From Caproicibacter sp047777415 (lineage in GTDB: Bacteria > Bacillota > Clostridia > Oscillospirales > Acutalibacteraceae): 64,000 nt of DNA. The notes beneath the pieces were generated by a model that saw only the letters and a list, made by a program, of their open reading frames with translations, was not told the origin of the DNA and did not search any database. The stretch covers positions 682,001-746,000 of the forward strand of contig JBKEEO010000001.1 of the NCBI GenBank assembly GCA_047777415.1. Reading direction: 5' to 3'. Of the stretch, positions 33,208-42,365 are shown piece by piece (position 1 is the first letter of the stretch; each line of letters starts with the position of its first letter). A program made the translations under genes and the position numbers.

Positions 33208-35736
33208 TTACTCTTCCTGTTTCGGTTCTTCTTTCACTTCGTTATCTGTGTCATCGTCGGCTCCTTCATCCGCGCTTCCGTCGTCCACAGCTTCCTGTGT
33301 TTCTTCATTTTCATCGTGCTCGGTGCATGCCACCGTGACAACACGGCTGTCCTCAGTCAGACGCATCAGTAGTACACCCTTGCTGGGTCGTTTGCATTGG
33401 CGAATGGACTGTGCAACGATACGAATGATAATTCCATCCGATGAAATCAGAATCACATCATCATCCAAGCTTACTGCCTGGATTGCAGCAACATTTCCAT
33501 ATCGCTCCGTGTGGTAATTGAGCAGTCCCTTGCCGCCGCGGAACTGCGGTCGATAGTCGCTTTCCGGTGAAAGACGTCCAAAACCTGTTTCGGAAACGGT
33601 CAACACCAGCGTATCGGGATGCAAAACCACCATGCCAACAACGCAGTCACCCTCTGAAAGGGAAATGGCCTTCACGCCGCGCGCAGTGCGACCCAATGGT
33701 CTTGCGTCATTTTCATTAAATCGGATTGCCATGCCTTGTTTTGTTGCAACCAAAAGGTCATCATTGCCGCTGGTCAGTCGAACCCAAGAAAGCTCGTCGC
33801 CTTCGTCCAGAGAGATCGCAATGACACCGCCCTTCCGTGTGGTATTGTAAGCGGAAAGCGCTGTACGCTTGATGATTCCTTTTTTCGTTACCATGACAAG
33901 GAAGCTATCCTCGTCAAATTCAGGAACACGAATCATTGAGGTGACCTTTTCTTCCTGCGCGATGGGCAGCAAGTTTGCGATATTAATTCCCTTCGATGTG
34001 CGTGCCCCTTCCGGAATTTCATAACATTTCAGACGATACACGCGCCCGAAATTTGTAAAGAACAAAACATAGTCGTGTGATCCGATAACGAACATATCGG
34101 TGGCGACATCTTCCTCGCGCCGCGTCATGCCGCTTACGCCGCGGCCGCCGCGCCGCTGTGTGCGATAAATTTCTGTTTTTTGTCTTTTCACATAACCAAA
34201 GCTGGTCATGGTCAGCATACATTCTTCTTTTGGAATTAAATCCTCAATATCAACCTCGCCGCTCACCGATACGATTTCTGTGCGGCGCTCATCACCAAAT
34301 TTATCGCGGATTGCGATAGCTTCCTGTTTGATAATAGCCAACACACGTTCCTCATGCGCAAGAATATCCTCATAATCGGCTATTTTCACAAGAAGTGCCG
34401 ACAGCTCATCCTCCAGCTTTTGACGTTCCAAACCGGTTAAACGTCCAAGCGGCATCTGAACAATGGCCTGTGTCTGCACATCATCCAAATCGAAGCGCTT
34501 GGTGAGTCTAGCGCGTGCTTCCGGAATGGATTTAGAGGAACGAATAATGTGAATGACTTCATCAATATGGTCCACCGCAATTTTGAGGCCTTCCAAAATA
34601 TGAGCGCGGTCCCTTGCTTTCTTTAAATCATACTGTGTGCGGCGGCGAATAACATCCTCCTGGAATTTTAAATATTCCAGCAGAATATCGCGCAGGGTTA
34701 GGGTTTTCGGCACACCATTGACAATGGCGAGCATATTTACCCCGAAAGTCGTCTGCATCTGTGTGTAAGAATACAGCTGGTTAAGCACAATCTGCGGGGA
34801 AGCATCCCGTTTGACTGTGATAACAATTTGCATGCCTTCGCGGTCTGAATGATCCTCAATGTTCGAGATGCCGTTGATACGTTTCTCTTTCACAAGGTCT
34901 GCAATCGATTCAATCAACCGTGCTTTATTCACTTGATAGGGCAATTCCGTCACGATGATATTAAAACGCCCGTTTTTTTCTTCCTCAATCTCCGCACGGG
35001 CACGCACAATCACTCTGCCGCGGCCCGTTGCGTATGCTGCACGGATTCCGCTGCGGCCCATAATGATGCCGCCGGTTGGAAAATCCGGACCCTGAATACT
35101 CTGCATCAAATCTTCCAAGGTGGCATCGCGGTTGTCAATCAGGGTGCAAAGACCGTCGATAACCTCCCGCATATTGTGCGGCGGAATATTTGTTGCCATG
35201 CCGACGGCAATTCCCGTAGAACCATTGACCAAGAGATTTGGGAAATGACTTGGCAAAACAACCGGCTCTTTCAGTCGGTCATCATAGTTCGGCATGAAAT
35301 CGACGGTTTCCTTATCGATATCCTGCAGCATTTCCAGCGCAATTTTGCTCATGCGTGCTTCGGTATATCGGTATGCCGCGGGCGGATCCCCGTCGATGGA
35401 ACCGAAGTTTCCATGGCCGTCCACCAGCATATAGCGCATGGAAAAATCCTGTGCCAAGCGCACGAGCGCATCATACACAGAAGTATCACCATGCGGGTGA
35501 TAACTACCCAGTACAGAGCCGACTGTGTCTGCGCACTTGCGGTAGGCACGGTCCGGCATCAGACCGTTTTGAAACATGGTGTAAAGAATTCTTCTGTGGA
35601 CCGGTTTTAGACCGTCGCGCACATCGGGCAATGCACGTGACATAATAACGGACATGGAATAATCGAGAAATGATTTTTTCATTTCCTTTTCAAGGTCCAC
35701 GCTGATAATTCTGTTGTTTTCTTCCATTTCATCCAT
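33208..35736 (-). CDS. gyrA: DNA gyrase subunit A
   Basis: 842 residues from the ATG at 35736, placed 11 nt after the ribosome-binding site AGGAGG; the open frame extends 15 codons further but without a site. Active-site Tyr at about 124 (AAYRYTEARM). The quinolone-resistance region reads HPHGDTSVYDALVR, with Thr at the position of E. coli Ser83. The breakage-reunion domain is followed by the six-bladed C-terminal DNA-wrapping domain (for example YKTQRRGGRGVSGM-like GyrA box region QRRGGRG). The acidic tail is typical of Clostridia. It is separated from gyrB by one small gene. Confidence 0.98.
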   Translation of the reverse strand: MDEMEENNRIISVDLEKEMKKSFLDYSMSVIMSRALPDVRDGLKPVHRRILYTMFQNGLMPDRAYRKCADTVGSVLGSYHPHGDTSVYDALVRLAQDFSMRYMLVDGHGNFGSIDGDPPAAYRYTEARMSKIALEMLQDIDKETVDFMPNYDDRLKEPVVLPSHFPNLLVNGSTGIAVGMATNIPPHNMREVIDGLCTLIDNRDATLEDLMQSIQGPDFPTGGIIMGRSGIRAAYATGRGRVIVRARAEIEEEKNGRFNIIVTELPYQVNKARLIESIADLVKEKRINGISNIEDHSDREGMQIVITVKRDASPQIVLNQLYSYTQMQTTFGVNMLAIVNGVPKTLTLRDILLEYLKFQEDVIRRRTQYDLKKARDRAHILEGLKIAVDHIDEVIHIIRSSKSIPEARARLTKRFDLDDVQTQAIVQMPLGRLTGLERQKLEDELSALLVKIADYEDILAHEERVLAIIKQEAIAIRDKFGDERRTEIVSVSGEVDIEDLIPKEECMLTMTSFGYVKRQKTEIYRTQRRGGRGVSGMTRREEDVATDMFVIGSHDYVLFFTNFGRVYRLKCYEIPEGARTSKGINIANLLPIAQEEKVTSMIRVPEFDEDSFLVMVTKKGIIKRTALSAYNTTRKGGVIAISLDEGDELSWVRLTSGNDDLLVATKQGMAIRFNENDARPLGRTARGVKAISLSEGDCVVGMVVLHPDTLVLTVSETGFGRLSPESDYRPQFRGGKGLLNYHTERYGNVAAIQAVSLDDDVILISSDGIIIRIVAQSIRQCKRPSKGVLLMRLTEDSRVVTVACTEHDENEETQEAVDDGSADEGADDDTDNEVKEEPKQEE

Positions 35737-35803
35737 TTCAGGGGAATCCTCCTGCAATTTTGTTGCGTTGGGCAAACACACTTAAAAGCGCGCATGCCGA
35801 CGA

Positions 35804-36469
35804 TTATAATTTCGGTATTTTCTTTGGTTTTGTGCCGGCAATGATAATTGCCTGAACATCCGGCAAAATGCGGGGTTTGATACAGCGCATAGGAATAATA
35901 ACCATTTTTTGTCCCATTTTTCTTTTTGGGTCATCTTTTTCCGCCACATAAAGCACCAGCAAATTTTCAATCTGCGCATATTCCACAGTGCCGTCCATTG
36001 GAATATCCCATCGTTTCACACCGCGCCCCACCTGAATGTGATCGGGATAAATTGTCATTCGTATGGTGTGGCCGTCTGCGCTCGCGCGAGCCTTTGCTTT
36101 ATTGCTTTGGTACGGAAACACGCCAAGAACAATAATCAGAGTTGCAAAGGAAGCCGCGTAAAAATAGAACAGACGCCGGTATGTAGTAATGCCAAGGACT
36201 AAAAAAGCTATTGCTAACACAAAAAGTCCAACCATAACCAAAATCGATGTCTTTTTGTTCATGTGCAAATAACTCGAACGCTTTAGGCATTCGTAGATTT
36301 CATCCTCTTTGAGCACATAAGACAGTTCAATTCCGGTTTGTTGTTCCTCAAATTCGTTTCCTTCGGCAGAAACCATTTTTGACCCATCAGAATCAGAACT
36401 CGGATAATCGGAATCACCCGGCTCCGGTGGGACTGCATTTTGATCATTTTCTTTTGTTCGTTTACTCAT
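35804..36469 (-). CDS. YcxB-like membrane protein between gyrB and gyrA
   Basis: 221 residues. A disordered acidic N-terminus (about 45 residues) is followed by two membrane helices (TSILVMVGLFVLAIAFLVLGI and LFYFYAASFATLIIVLGVF) and a C-terminal beta-rich domain with HTIRMTIYPDHIQV and a tail of strands ending KPKKIPKL. The layout resembles the YcxB-like family (PF14317), function unknown. Ribosome-binding site AAGGAGA precedes the ATG. It sits in the gyrB-gyrA interval. Confidence 0.7.
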   Translation of the reverse strand: MSKRTKENDQNAVPPEPGDSDYPSSDSDGSKMVSAEGNEFEEQQTGIELSYVLKEDEIYECLKRSSYLHMNKKTSILVMVGLFVLAIAFLVLGITTYRRLFYFYAASFATLIIVLGVFPYQSNKAKARASADGHTIRMTIYPDHIQVGRGVKRWDIPMDGTVEYAQIENLLVLYVAEKDDPKRKMGQKMVIIPMRCIKPRILPDVQAIIIAGTKPKKIPKL

Positions 36470-36582
36470 CTCTTTTATCTCCTTGTAAACAGTTCTAAAA
36501 CATGTCCAATCATATCATAGACGACCTTTATGAAAAGATCGAACTTTGAAATTCTTTGTGTGAACCATTTGAAAACTATGGT

Positions 36583-38523
36583 TTAAATATCCAAATTTTG
36601 CACAAACCTCGCATTTTCTTCAATAAATGCACGCCGTGGTTCCACTTTGTCACCCATTAAAATGGTGAACGCTTCGTCCGCGGCGGCTGCATCTTCCACT
36701 TCCACACGCAGCATCATTCTTGTTTCCGGGTTCATTGTTGTTTCCCACAGCTGCTCAGGATCCATTTCACCCAAACCTTTGTAACGCTGAATGTCATATC
36801 CGGATACAAGTTCTTTCATCATGCGGTCACGTTCTTGGTCAGAATACGCGTAATAATGCTTTTTTGCCTTCGTCAAACGGTAAAGCGGAGGTTGTGCCAA
36901 ATAAACATGTCCTTCTTCCACAAGAGGTTTCATAAAACGGAAGAAGAATGTTAGAAGCAGCGTCCGAATATGGGAACCGTCAACGTCAGCATCCGCCATA
37001 ATGATAATTTTTCCGTAGCGAAGTTTATTTAAATCGAATTCATCTCCAATGCCGCATCCAAGAGCGGTAACAATCGGCATCAGCTTTTCGTTTCCGTAAA
37101 CTTTGTCCAATCTTGCTTTTTCAACATTCAGCATCTTGCCCCAAAGCGGTAAGATAGCCTGATATCTCCGGTCCCGTCCGCCTTTCGCAGAGCCTCCGGC
37201 GGAATCACCTTCCACAATATAAATTTCCGTTTCCTCCGGATTACGACTCTGACAATCCGCCAATTTTCCCGGCAAAGAGGCGTTTTCCAGTGCGGATTTG
37301 CGCCGAACCATATCGCGCGCTTTTCTAGCGGCTTCCCTTGCATGGGAAGCTGCCAATGCTTTGTCAAAAATAGCTCTGGCAACGGATGGATTTTCCTCCA
37401 GATAGGCGGAAAGCTTTTCAGAAACCATCGAATTGACCAATGTGCCGATTTCCGTGTTGCCCAAGCGTGCTTTTGTCTGTCCTTCAAACTGTGCTTCCCG
37501 CAGTTTGACACTGATGATAACAGTCAGCCCTTCCCGGAAATCTTCCCCGGAAAGATTTTTGTCACCTTCTTTTAGAATATTGAACTTTCGTCCGTATTCA
37601 TTCATCACACGTGTCAAAGCACGCCGAAATCCATCCACATGTGTACCGCCGTCGGTTGTGTGGATATCGTTGGCAAAAGAAAGCATCAGCTCGTTATAGG
37701 AATCGTTGTACTGCATCGCAATTTCCGCCGTTGCGGATTCATCCGGAGCAACTGCTGAAAAATAGATTACATCAGGGTGAATGACTTCAACGGCCTTTTT
37801 CTTGTTGATATATTCGACGAAACTGCTGATTCCGCCTTCGTAATGAAAATCATCTTCCCGGCAATTTTCCGGGTCGCGCTCATCTGTCAGACGAATGTGT
37901 ACGCCGGCATTTAAAAATGCCTGTTCACGCAGCCGCGTCTGCAAGGTTTCATAGTCATAAACGGTGGTTTCTTTAAAAATTTCCGGATCTGCCTGAAAAC
38001 GGACGCGTGTCCCCACACGGTCTGTTGCTTCTCGTTTTTCCAATTTGGTTACCGGTTTGCCGCGTTCAAAGCGCTGAAAATACACAAAACCGTCTTTAAA
38101 AACTTCCACTTCCAGCCATTTTGACAGTGCGTTAACCACACTGGCGCCTACACCGTGCAAACCGCCGGAGACTTTATATCCGCCGCCGCCAAATTTTCCT
38201 CCCGCATGCAGCATGGTATAAACAACCGTGACAGTTGGGATACCGACTTGATGATGAATACCAACCGGAATTCCGCGTCCGTTGTCCGTAACGCAGATCA
38301 CGTTATCTGGAAGAATTTCAACTTCAATTTTATCACAGTAGCCGGCAAGAGCTTCATCTATCGCATTATCCACAATTTCATACACCAGATGGTGCAGGCC
38401 GCGCGGCCCAGTGGATCCGATATACATGCCGGGACGTTTCCGAACGGCTTCCAGTCCTTCCAAAACTTGAATTTCACTTTCGTCATATTCGTTGTTTGTC
38501 TGAGTGACCTTGCCAAACTCCAA
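36583..38523 (-). CDS. gyrB: DNA gyrase subunit B
   Basis: 646 residues. The GHKL ATPase has EIVDNAIDEALAG and DGRGIPVGIH; the Toprim domain has the Mg-binding EGDSAGGSAKGGRDRR and DADVDGSHIRTLLLTFFFR motifs; the C-terminus reads RRAFIEENARFVQNLDI. The initiation codon is TTG at 38523, six bases after GGAGGG. gyrB lies between the small zinc-ribbon genes and the YcxB-like gene. Confidence 0.98.
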   Translation of the reverse strand: MEFGKVTQTNNEYDESEIQVLEGLEAVRKRPGMYIGSTGPRGLHHLVYEIVDNAIDEALAGYCDKIEVEILPDNVICVTDNGRGIPVGIHHQVGIPTVTVVYTMLHAGGKFGGGGYKVSGGLHGVGASVVNALSKWLEVEVFKDGFVYFQRFERGKPVTKLEKREATDRVGTRVRFQADPEIFKETTVYDYETLQTRLREQAFLNAGVHIRLTDERDPENCREDDFHYEGGISSFVEYINKKKAVEVIHPDVIYFSAVAPDESATAEIAMQYNDSYNELMLSFANDIHTTDGGTHVDGFRRALTRVMNEYGRKFNILKEGDKNLSGEDFREGLTVIISVKLREAQFEGQTKARLGNTEIGTLVNSMVSEKLSAYLEENPSVARAIFDKALAASHAREAARKARDMVRRKSALENASLPGKLADCQSRNPEETEIYIVEGDSAGGSAKGGRDRRYQAILPLWGKMLNVEKARLDKVYGNEKLMPIVTALGCGIGDEFDLNKLRYGKIIIMADADVDGSHIRTLLLTFFFRFMKPLVEEGHVYLAQPPLYRLTKAKKHYYAYSDQERDRMMKELVSGYDIQRYKGLGEMDPEQLWETTMNPETRMMLRVEVEDAAAADEAFTILMGDKVEPRRAFIEENARFVQNLDI

Positions 38524-38596
38524 ATTAAACCCTCCAGTTGATCTGCAATTTGTTTGATGTTCGTACTGTCATTGGAAAACCGGAATTGCCTATTGC

Positions 38597-38893
38597 CTAA
38601 AGCGGTCCGTATCTGACCGTATAGGGAATCAACAACCTGGTAACCATAACACCGATAATAGTCGCCAAAAGCAAAACCGTTAAGTTCATGGACGGTATTT
38701 TGATCAGGCAGAGATTCATTCCAATCAGCATCAGTAAGGAAACGGCATAAAGTGCGGCACGATTTGCTTTGCCGTAAATGCGGAATGTTCCGCCGCAGTG
38801 AGGACAAATGCCTTTTCGATTGTTGATCGTTTTTCTCACTTCCGGATAGAGAAATCTTGCCCCACAGTAGGGGCAAAGTGGAAGTTTCAGCAT
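38597..38893 (-). CDS. Small zinc-ribbon membrane protein
   Basis: 98 residues. Two CxxC pairs (CPYCGARF and CPHCGGTF) form a likely N-terminal zinc ribbon, then two membrane helices (ALYAVSLLMLIGMNLCLI and LTVLLLATIIGVMVTRLLI). Ribosome-binding site GGGG lies before the ATG. It pairs with the similar gene at 38909-39298; no named family is recognised. Possibly a duplication of that gene. Confidence 0.7.
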   Translation of the reverse strand: MLKLPLCPYCGARFLYPEVRKTINNRKGICPHCGGTFRIYGKANRAALYAVSLLMLIGMNLCLIKIPSMNLTVLLLATIIGVMVTRLLIPYTVRYGPL

Positions 38894-38908
38894 TTTTCTT
38901 GCCCCTTT

Positions 38909-39298
38909 TTAATGTCTGTGAGCGGCGTTTCCTGCGTGAGTTTTCCTTGTGCCAGCATCGGTTCTTCCTCTTTTTGGAATTGCTTTTCTGCGAACAGCCG
39001 GTTTTTTCAGCCGAACCAAAAAGACAGAACTTAAGTAAAAGAGCAAAAATGGAAGTAAAATGAGAAGAAGAAGCCACACATCCAGCGGAAGTATTTCAAT
39101 AAATCCCAGCGTAAAGAAAATTGCGCTGACCAAAATGGCTAAAAATGCAAATAAATACACCAGTCGGTCCAGCACAATATTGGAAACTCTTCCGCACTTT
39201 GGGCACAAATATTCTCCCTGCGTTTTGAGTGCCCAGGTTTTGATAAGCCCAATTTTGTACCCGCAGTGAGGACAACGCGGTTTCCGAAATTTCTTCAT
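38909..39298 (-). CDS. Small zinc-ribbon membrane protein
   Basis: 129 residues. CxxC pairs CPHCGYKIG and CPKCGRVS form a zinc ribbon, followed by two membrane helices (YLFAFLAILVSAIFFTLGF and VWLLLLILLPFLLFYLSSV) and a very basic tail ending in AHRH. Same architecture as the 98-residue protein 15 bp downstream. Ribosome-binding site GGAG precedes the ATG. No named family is recognised. Confidence 0.7.
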   Translation of the reverse strand: MKKFRKPRCPHCGYKIGLIKTWALKTQGEYLCPKCGRVSNIVLDRLVYLFAFLAILVSAIFFTLGFIEILPLDVWLLLLILLPFLLFYLSSVFLVRLKKPAVRRKAIPKRGRTDAGTRKTHAGNAAHRH

Positions 39299-39313
39299 AA
39301 AAACTCCTTTTGT

Positions 39314-39583
39314 CTAGCAATTGGAAATATTATTAGCATGTGCAGCGCGTTTGAGTAAAGTTAAGGATGAAATCTGGGAGATGTAAACCGTTGTGGTATC
39401 ACCATCTTTACAAAGAACGAACGATTTTGGCATTTCCATGGATACATTGACCACCCGTCCGGATTTTTGAGCGGCAGCGAGCATATCGCGTGTTGTTTGG
39501 GAAATGGTAGATGTTTCTATGTCAAAAATCCCGATGATATCCTTCATCAAAACCACTGTGTCCTGACCTAAATGAAGATACAT
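39314..39583 (-). CDS. remB: Extracellular matrix regulator RemB (DUF370 family, YaaB)
   Basis: 89 residues. MYLHLGQDTVVLMKDIIGIFDIE at the start, a central region with a short Ser/Arg segment, and DGDTTTVYISQISSLTLLKR match the DUF370/YaaB family. In Bacillus this gene lies between recF and gyrB, as here. RemA is the better characterised paralog; the regulatory role of this copy is not established. 15 bp upstream of the zinc-ribbon gene. Confidence 0.85.
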   Translation of the reverse strand: MYLHLGQDTVVLMKDIIGIFDIETSTISQTTRDMLAAAQKSGRVVNVSMEMPKSFVLCKDGDTTTVYISQISSLTLLKRAAHANNISNC

Positions 39584-39650
39584 GGTTTTCGTCCTTTTCT
39601 CCGCGCGCTTTTATTCTAAGTTCCGTTTCCGCGCGGGAAAACGGATACAT

Positions 39651-40721
39651 TTATCTTTTTGCTGCAAGAGTGCCGTTTTCCATTAAAAACATGGCTTTAT
39701 CTGTTGCAGGAATCATTTCAACCGGCTCACAGCAAGTTAAAAACACTTGAAAATCCGTTAGATGGTTCAAAAGATAATCTTGCCGACTGGCATCAAGCTC
39801 GCTCATAACATCATCAAGGAATACAACAGGTTTATCCCCGTTCATTTGGCTGAGCAGCTCCGCCTCTGCAAGTTTTAACGCAAGAACGGCGCTGCGTTTT
39901 TGTCCCTGGGATGCATAGGAACGCGCATTGAGCCCGTCTACAAAAACATCCATGTCATCCCGGTGGGGGCCAACCGAAGTGTAACCGTTTGCAATATCAT
40001 CGCCTCGTTTTTTGCAAAGATCCTGAAACAAATTTTCGGTACTTGCTCGGTAGTCAATGAGAAGAGATTCCCGTTTTGCGCTGATGCCGGAATAAAATCT
40101 GGCGGCCGGTTCGCGCAAAACATTGATGTAGGATTTTCTTTGATGAATAATTTTTTCTGCAAATTGGCAAATTTTTTGATCCCAGATTTCAAGGGTATCC
40201 ATCAGTTCCGCATGACGCGGTATATCTTTTAACAGCGCATTGCGCTGGAAAAGTGCACGGTTGTAACCGGAAAGCAATGTTGCGTATCCGGGTTTGAGCT
40301 GGCAAAGAGCGGAATCAATAAAATTTCTGCGTAAAGCCGGTCCTCCACGGACCAAAGAGAGGTGCTCCGGAGAAAAAACCACGGCACAGAATTTTCCAAT
40401 AAGTGCGGAACAGGAATTTTTTGAAACACCGTTTAATTTTAAATTTCGGCGTCCGTGCGAAATGGTGATTTCTGCGGTTTGCTGACGGCTTTCGCTGTAA
40501 AAATCCATGTTCAGCAAAGCTGTTTTTTCCAAACTGCCCACCAGTTCCGAATCTTTTGCGCCCCGAAAAGAGCGTTCCCCTGTAAAAAGCCACATAGCTT
40601 CCAGCAGATTGGTTTTTCCCTGGGCATTTTGCCCGTAAATAACGTTGACGCCTGAACATGGAACAATTTCTCCGCTGCGCAGGTTTCGAAAATTTTTCCA
40701 TTCAAGCCTACGCACATTCAA
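39651..40721 (-). CDS. recF: DNA replication and repair protein RecF
   Basis: 356 residues. Walker A GQNAQGKT, signature region near LSLVRGGPALRRNFIDSALCQ and Walker B VVFLDDVMSELD are intact. RecF loads RecA at gaps with RecO/RecR. The open frame permits a GTG at 40730, but a TTG at 40721 lies at normal spacing from GAGGTG, overlaps the yaaA stop codon (TTGA), and gives the typical start MNVRRLEWKNFRNL, so I prefer it. Translational coupling with yaaA is likely. Confidence 0.95.
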   Translation of the reverse strand: MNVRRLEWKNFRNLRSGEIVPCSGVNVIYGQNAQGKTNLLEAMWLFTGERSFRGAKDSELVGSLEKTALLNMDFYSESRQQTAEITISHGRRNLKLNGVSKNSCSALIGKFCAVVFSPEHLSLVRGGPALRRNFIDSALCQLKPGYATLLSGYNRALFQRNALLKDIPRHAELMDTLEIWDQKICQFAEKIIHQRKSYINVLREPAARFYSGISAKRESLLIDYRASTENLFQDLCKKRGDDIANGYTSVGPHRDDMDVFVDGLNARSYASQGQKRSAVLALKLAEAELLSQMNGDKPVVFLDDVMSELDASRQDYLLNHLTDFQVFLTCCEPVEMIPATDKAMFLMENGTLAAKR

Positions 40722-40936
40722 CTGGTGCACACCTCATAGATATTCCCGTTAATTTGTGCACGGTCGCCCGGGCGCATTTTTTTGCCGCGCATGGTGCAAA
40801 CTTCACCGTTTACTTTCACAAAACCGCTTTGAATGGCCTGTTTTGCTTGACCTCCGGTTTCAAAAGCTCCGGCGAGTTTTAGCAATGCGTCTAATCGGAT
40901 AAACTCGGTATCAATTGTAATTTTTTGTTCTTTCAT
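40718..40936 (-). CDS. yaaA: S4-domain RNA-binding protein YaaA/RlbA
   Basis: 72 residues with one S4 domain (FIRLDALLKLAGAFETGGQ to VKVNGEVCTMRGKKMRPGD). The gene sits between dnaN and recF, its standard location in Firmicutes, and its stop overlaps the recF start. Thought to bind RNA, perhaps in ribosome assembly. Confidence 0.92.
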   Translation of the reverse strand: MKEQKITIDTEFIRLDALLKLAGAFETGGQAKQAIQSGFVKVNGEVCTMRGKKMRPGDRAQINGNIYEVCTS

Positions 40937-40947
40937 TTATCTTTTCC

Positions 40948-42060
40948 TCAATCAGTCGAACTTTTCAGCCGAACAGGAAGTACTAGAAACAGGAAGGAAT
41001 TTCCTTCCGGCGGTAGTATTCTCATAGGACTTAGTGGTCCGCTCATCTGAATTCGTATTTCGTCACATTCCGTGTTGCGCAGTGCGTCAAGGAGAAAACG
41101 GTTGTTAAATCCGATTTCAAGCGAGTCACCGGACATATGTGCAGCGGCGAGCTTGTCGTTTGCACGTCCAATGGCTGTGGAGCATGAAAGGCGGATTTCG
41201 TTGTTTTCAAAAATGCATCGAACAGGACTTTTTAGTCGGTCTGTGATAAGAAGCGAAACGCGTTCGACGCTGTTGATGAAGTTTTGGGTGGAAACCTTTA
41301 GCTCTGTGGAGCAGTCTTTTGGAATTGCAGCACGGTAGTCGAGAAATTCCCCTTCCAACAGACGGGAAATGACGGTGTAGTTTTCAATGTTGAACAGAAT
41401 GTGTCTTCTTCCGATTTGCAGTTCCACTTCTCTTTCGTCATCGCTGAGAAGTTTTAATACCTCTCCGAGCGTTTTTCCCGGAACTACGAAGTTGGTATTT
41501 AGCGAGCTTTGTACCGGTTCTTCGCGGATAGCTAAGCGGTACCCGTCGACGGAAATGAGACGAATTCGGTTTTGTTCCAGCTCAAATAAAGTTCCTGTGT
41601 GAATGGGTTTTGCGTCATTTTCTGCTACGGCGAACAGAGTTTGGTGAATCATACTGCGCAGTGTTGCACTTTGTATTTTCAAAGTAGTTTCGCCGCTGAC
41701 GGCAGGCAGTTCCGGATATTCTTGCGCTGGTATGCCGACGATGGAAAATTCGGCTTCTCCGCTGTGAATGATTGCCATTTGCTTTTCATCGCTGCTGATG
41801 GTGACTTCCGGACCCGGCAGTCGTCTGACTATTTCGCTAAAGAGCCTTGCGTTTAGAACTATGCTACCTTTTTCTTCCACTTCACAATCGAAGATTGTTG
41901 TAATGCCGAGTTCTAGGTCGTAGCCGCATAGGAAAACGGAGTTTTCGTCTGTGCGGATCAGTATTCCTTCCAAGGCTGGAACGGAGGATTTGGTGGAGAC
42001 TGCCTTTTGAATATTCAACACAGATTCGTTCAGCTTTTGTTTATCACACGTTATTTTCAT
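40948..42060 (-). CDS. dnaN: DNA polymerase III beta sliding clamp
   Basis: 370 residues from the ATG at 42060 (MKITCDKQKLNESV), the family-typical start; an ATG five codons upstream is possible but its site is weak. Three similar domains with conserved LEGI and GYDLELGI in the first, and the C-terminal PMRILPPEGNSFLFLVLPVRL in the third. Forms the processivity ring. Between yaaA (12 bp) and the dnaA-dnaN gap that probably carries part of the origin. Confidence 0.97.
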   Translation of the reverse strand: MKITCDKQKLNESVLNIQKAVSTKSSVPALEGILIRTDENSVFLCGYDLELGITTIFDCEVEEKGSIVLNARLFSEIVRRLPGPEVTISSDEKQMAIIHSGEAEFSIVGIPAQEYPELPAVSGETTLKIQSATLRSMIHQTLFAVAENDAKPIHTGTLFELEQNRIRLISVDGYRLAIREEPVQSSLNTNFVVPGKTLGEVLKLLSDDEREVELQIGRRHILFNIENYTVISRLLEGEFLDYRAAIPKDCSTELKVSTQNFINSVERVSLLITDRLKSPVRCIFENNEIRLSCSTAIGRANDKLAAAHMSGDSLEIGFNNRFLLDALRNTECDEIRIQMSGPLSPMRILPPEGNSFLFLVLPVRLKSSTD

Positions 42061-42365
42061 GATCTCACCGCTCATTTCCTAATATCAATAAATAGAAATG
42101 GATTTTTTCAGTAATAGGATTAGTATATGCTGAAAAGTTGAAAATATTGGAATTTGGCATTATTGCTGGGTTTTTGGCTTCTTTTTTTTCCAGAATTGCT
42201 TGTTGGAAAGATGTTAACACTTTGTATTATCTTTGAGTTTTTAACAGACTGTTGAAAACTCTGTGGGAAATGTTGAAAAAAAGTTAAAAACTCCGTGGAA
42301 TATTCAATTTGCTTTTCCAATGCTTTTCAACCGATTTGTGGAATGTTAAAAAAATTATTCACAAT
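42061..42365. other. dnaA-dnaN intergenic region, probable part of oriC
   Basis: A 305-bp AT-rich gap without a gene. It contains one good DnaA box TTATTCACA (42355-42363, right after the dnaA stop) and several degenerate ones (TGTGGAATG, TGTGGGAAA, TTTTCAACC repeats) plus long A/T runs. The position between dnaA and dnaN is the usual place of the unwinding element in Firmicutes. Direct proof would need GC-skew or origin mapping. Confidence 0.55.
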
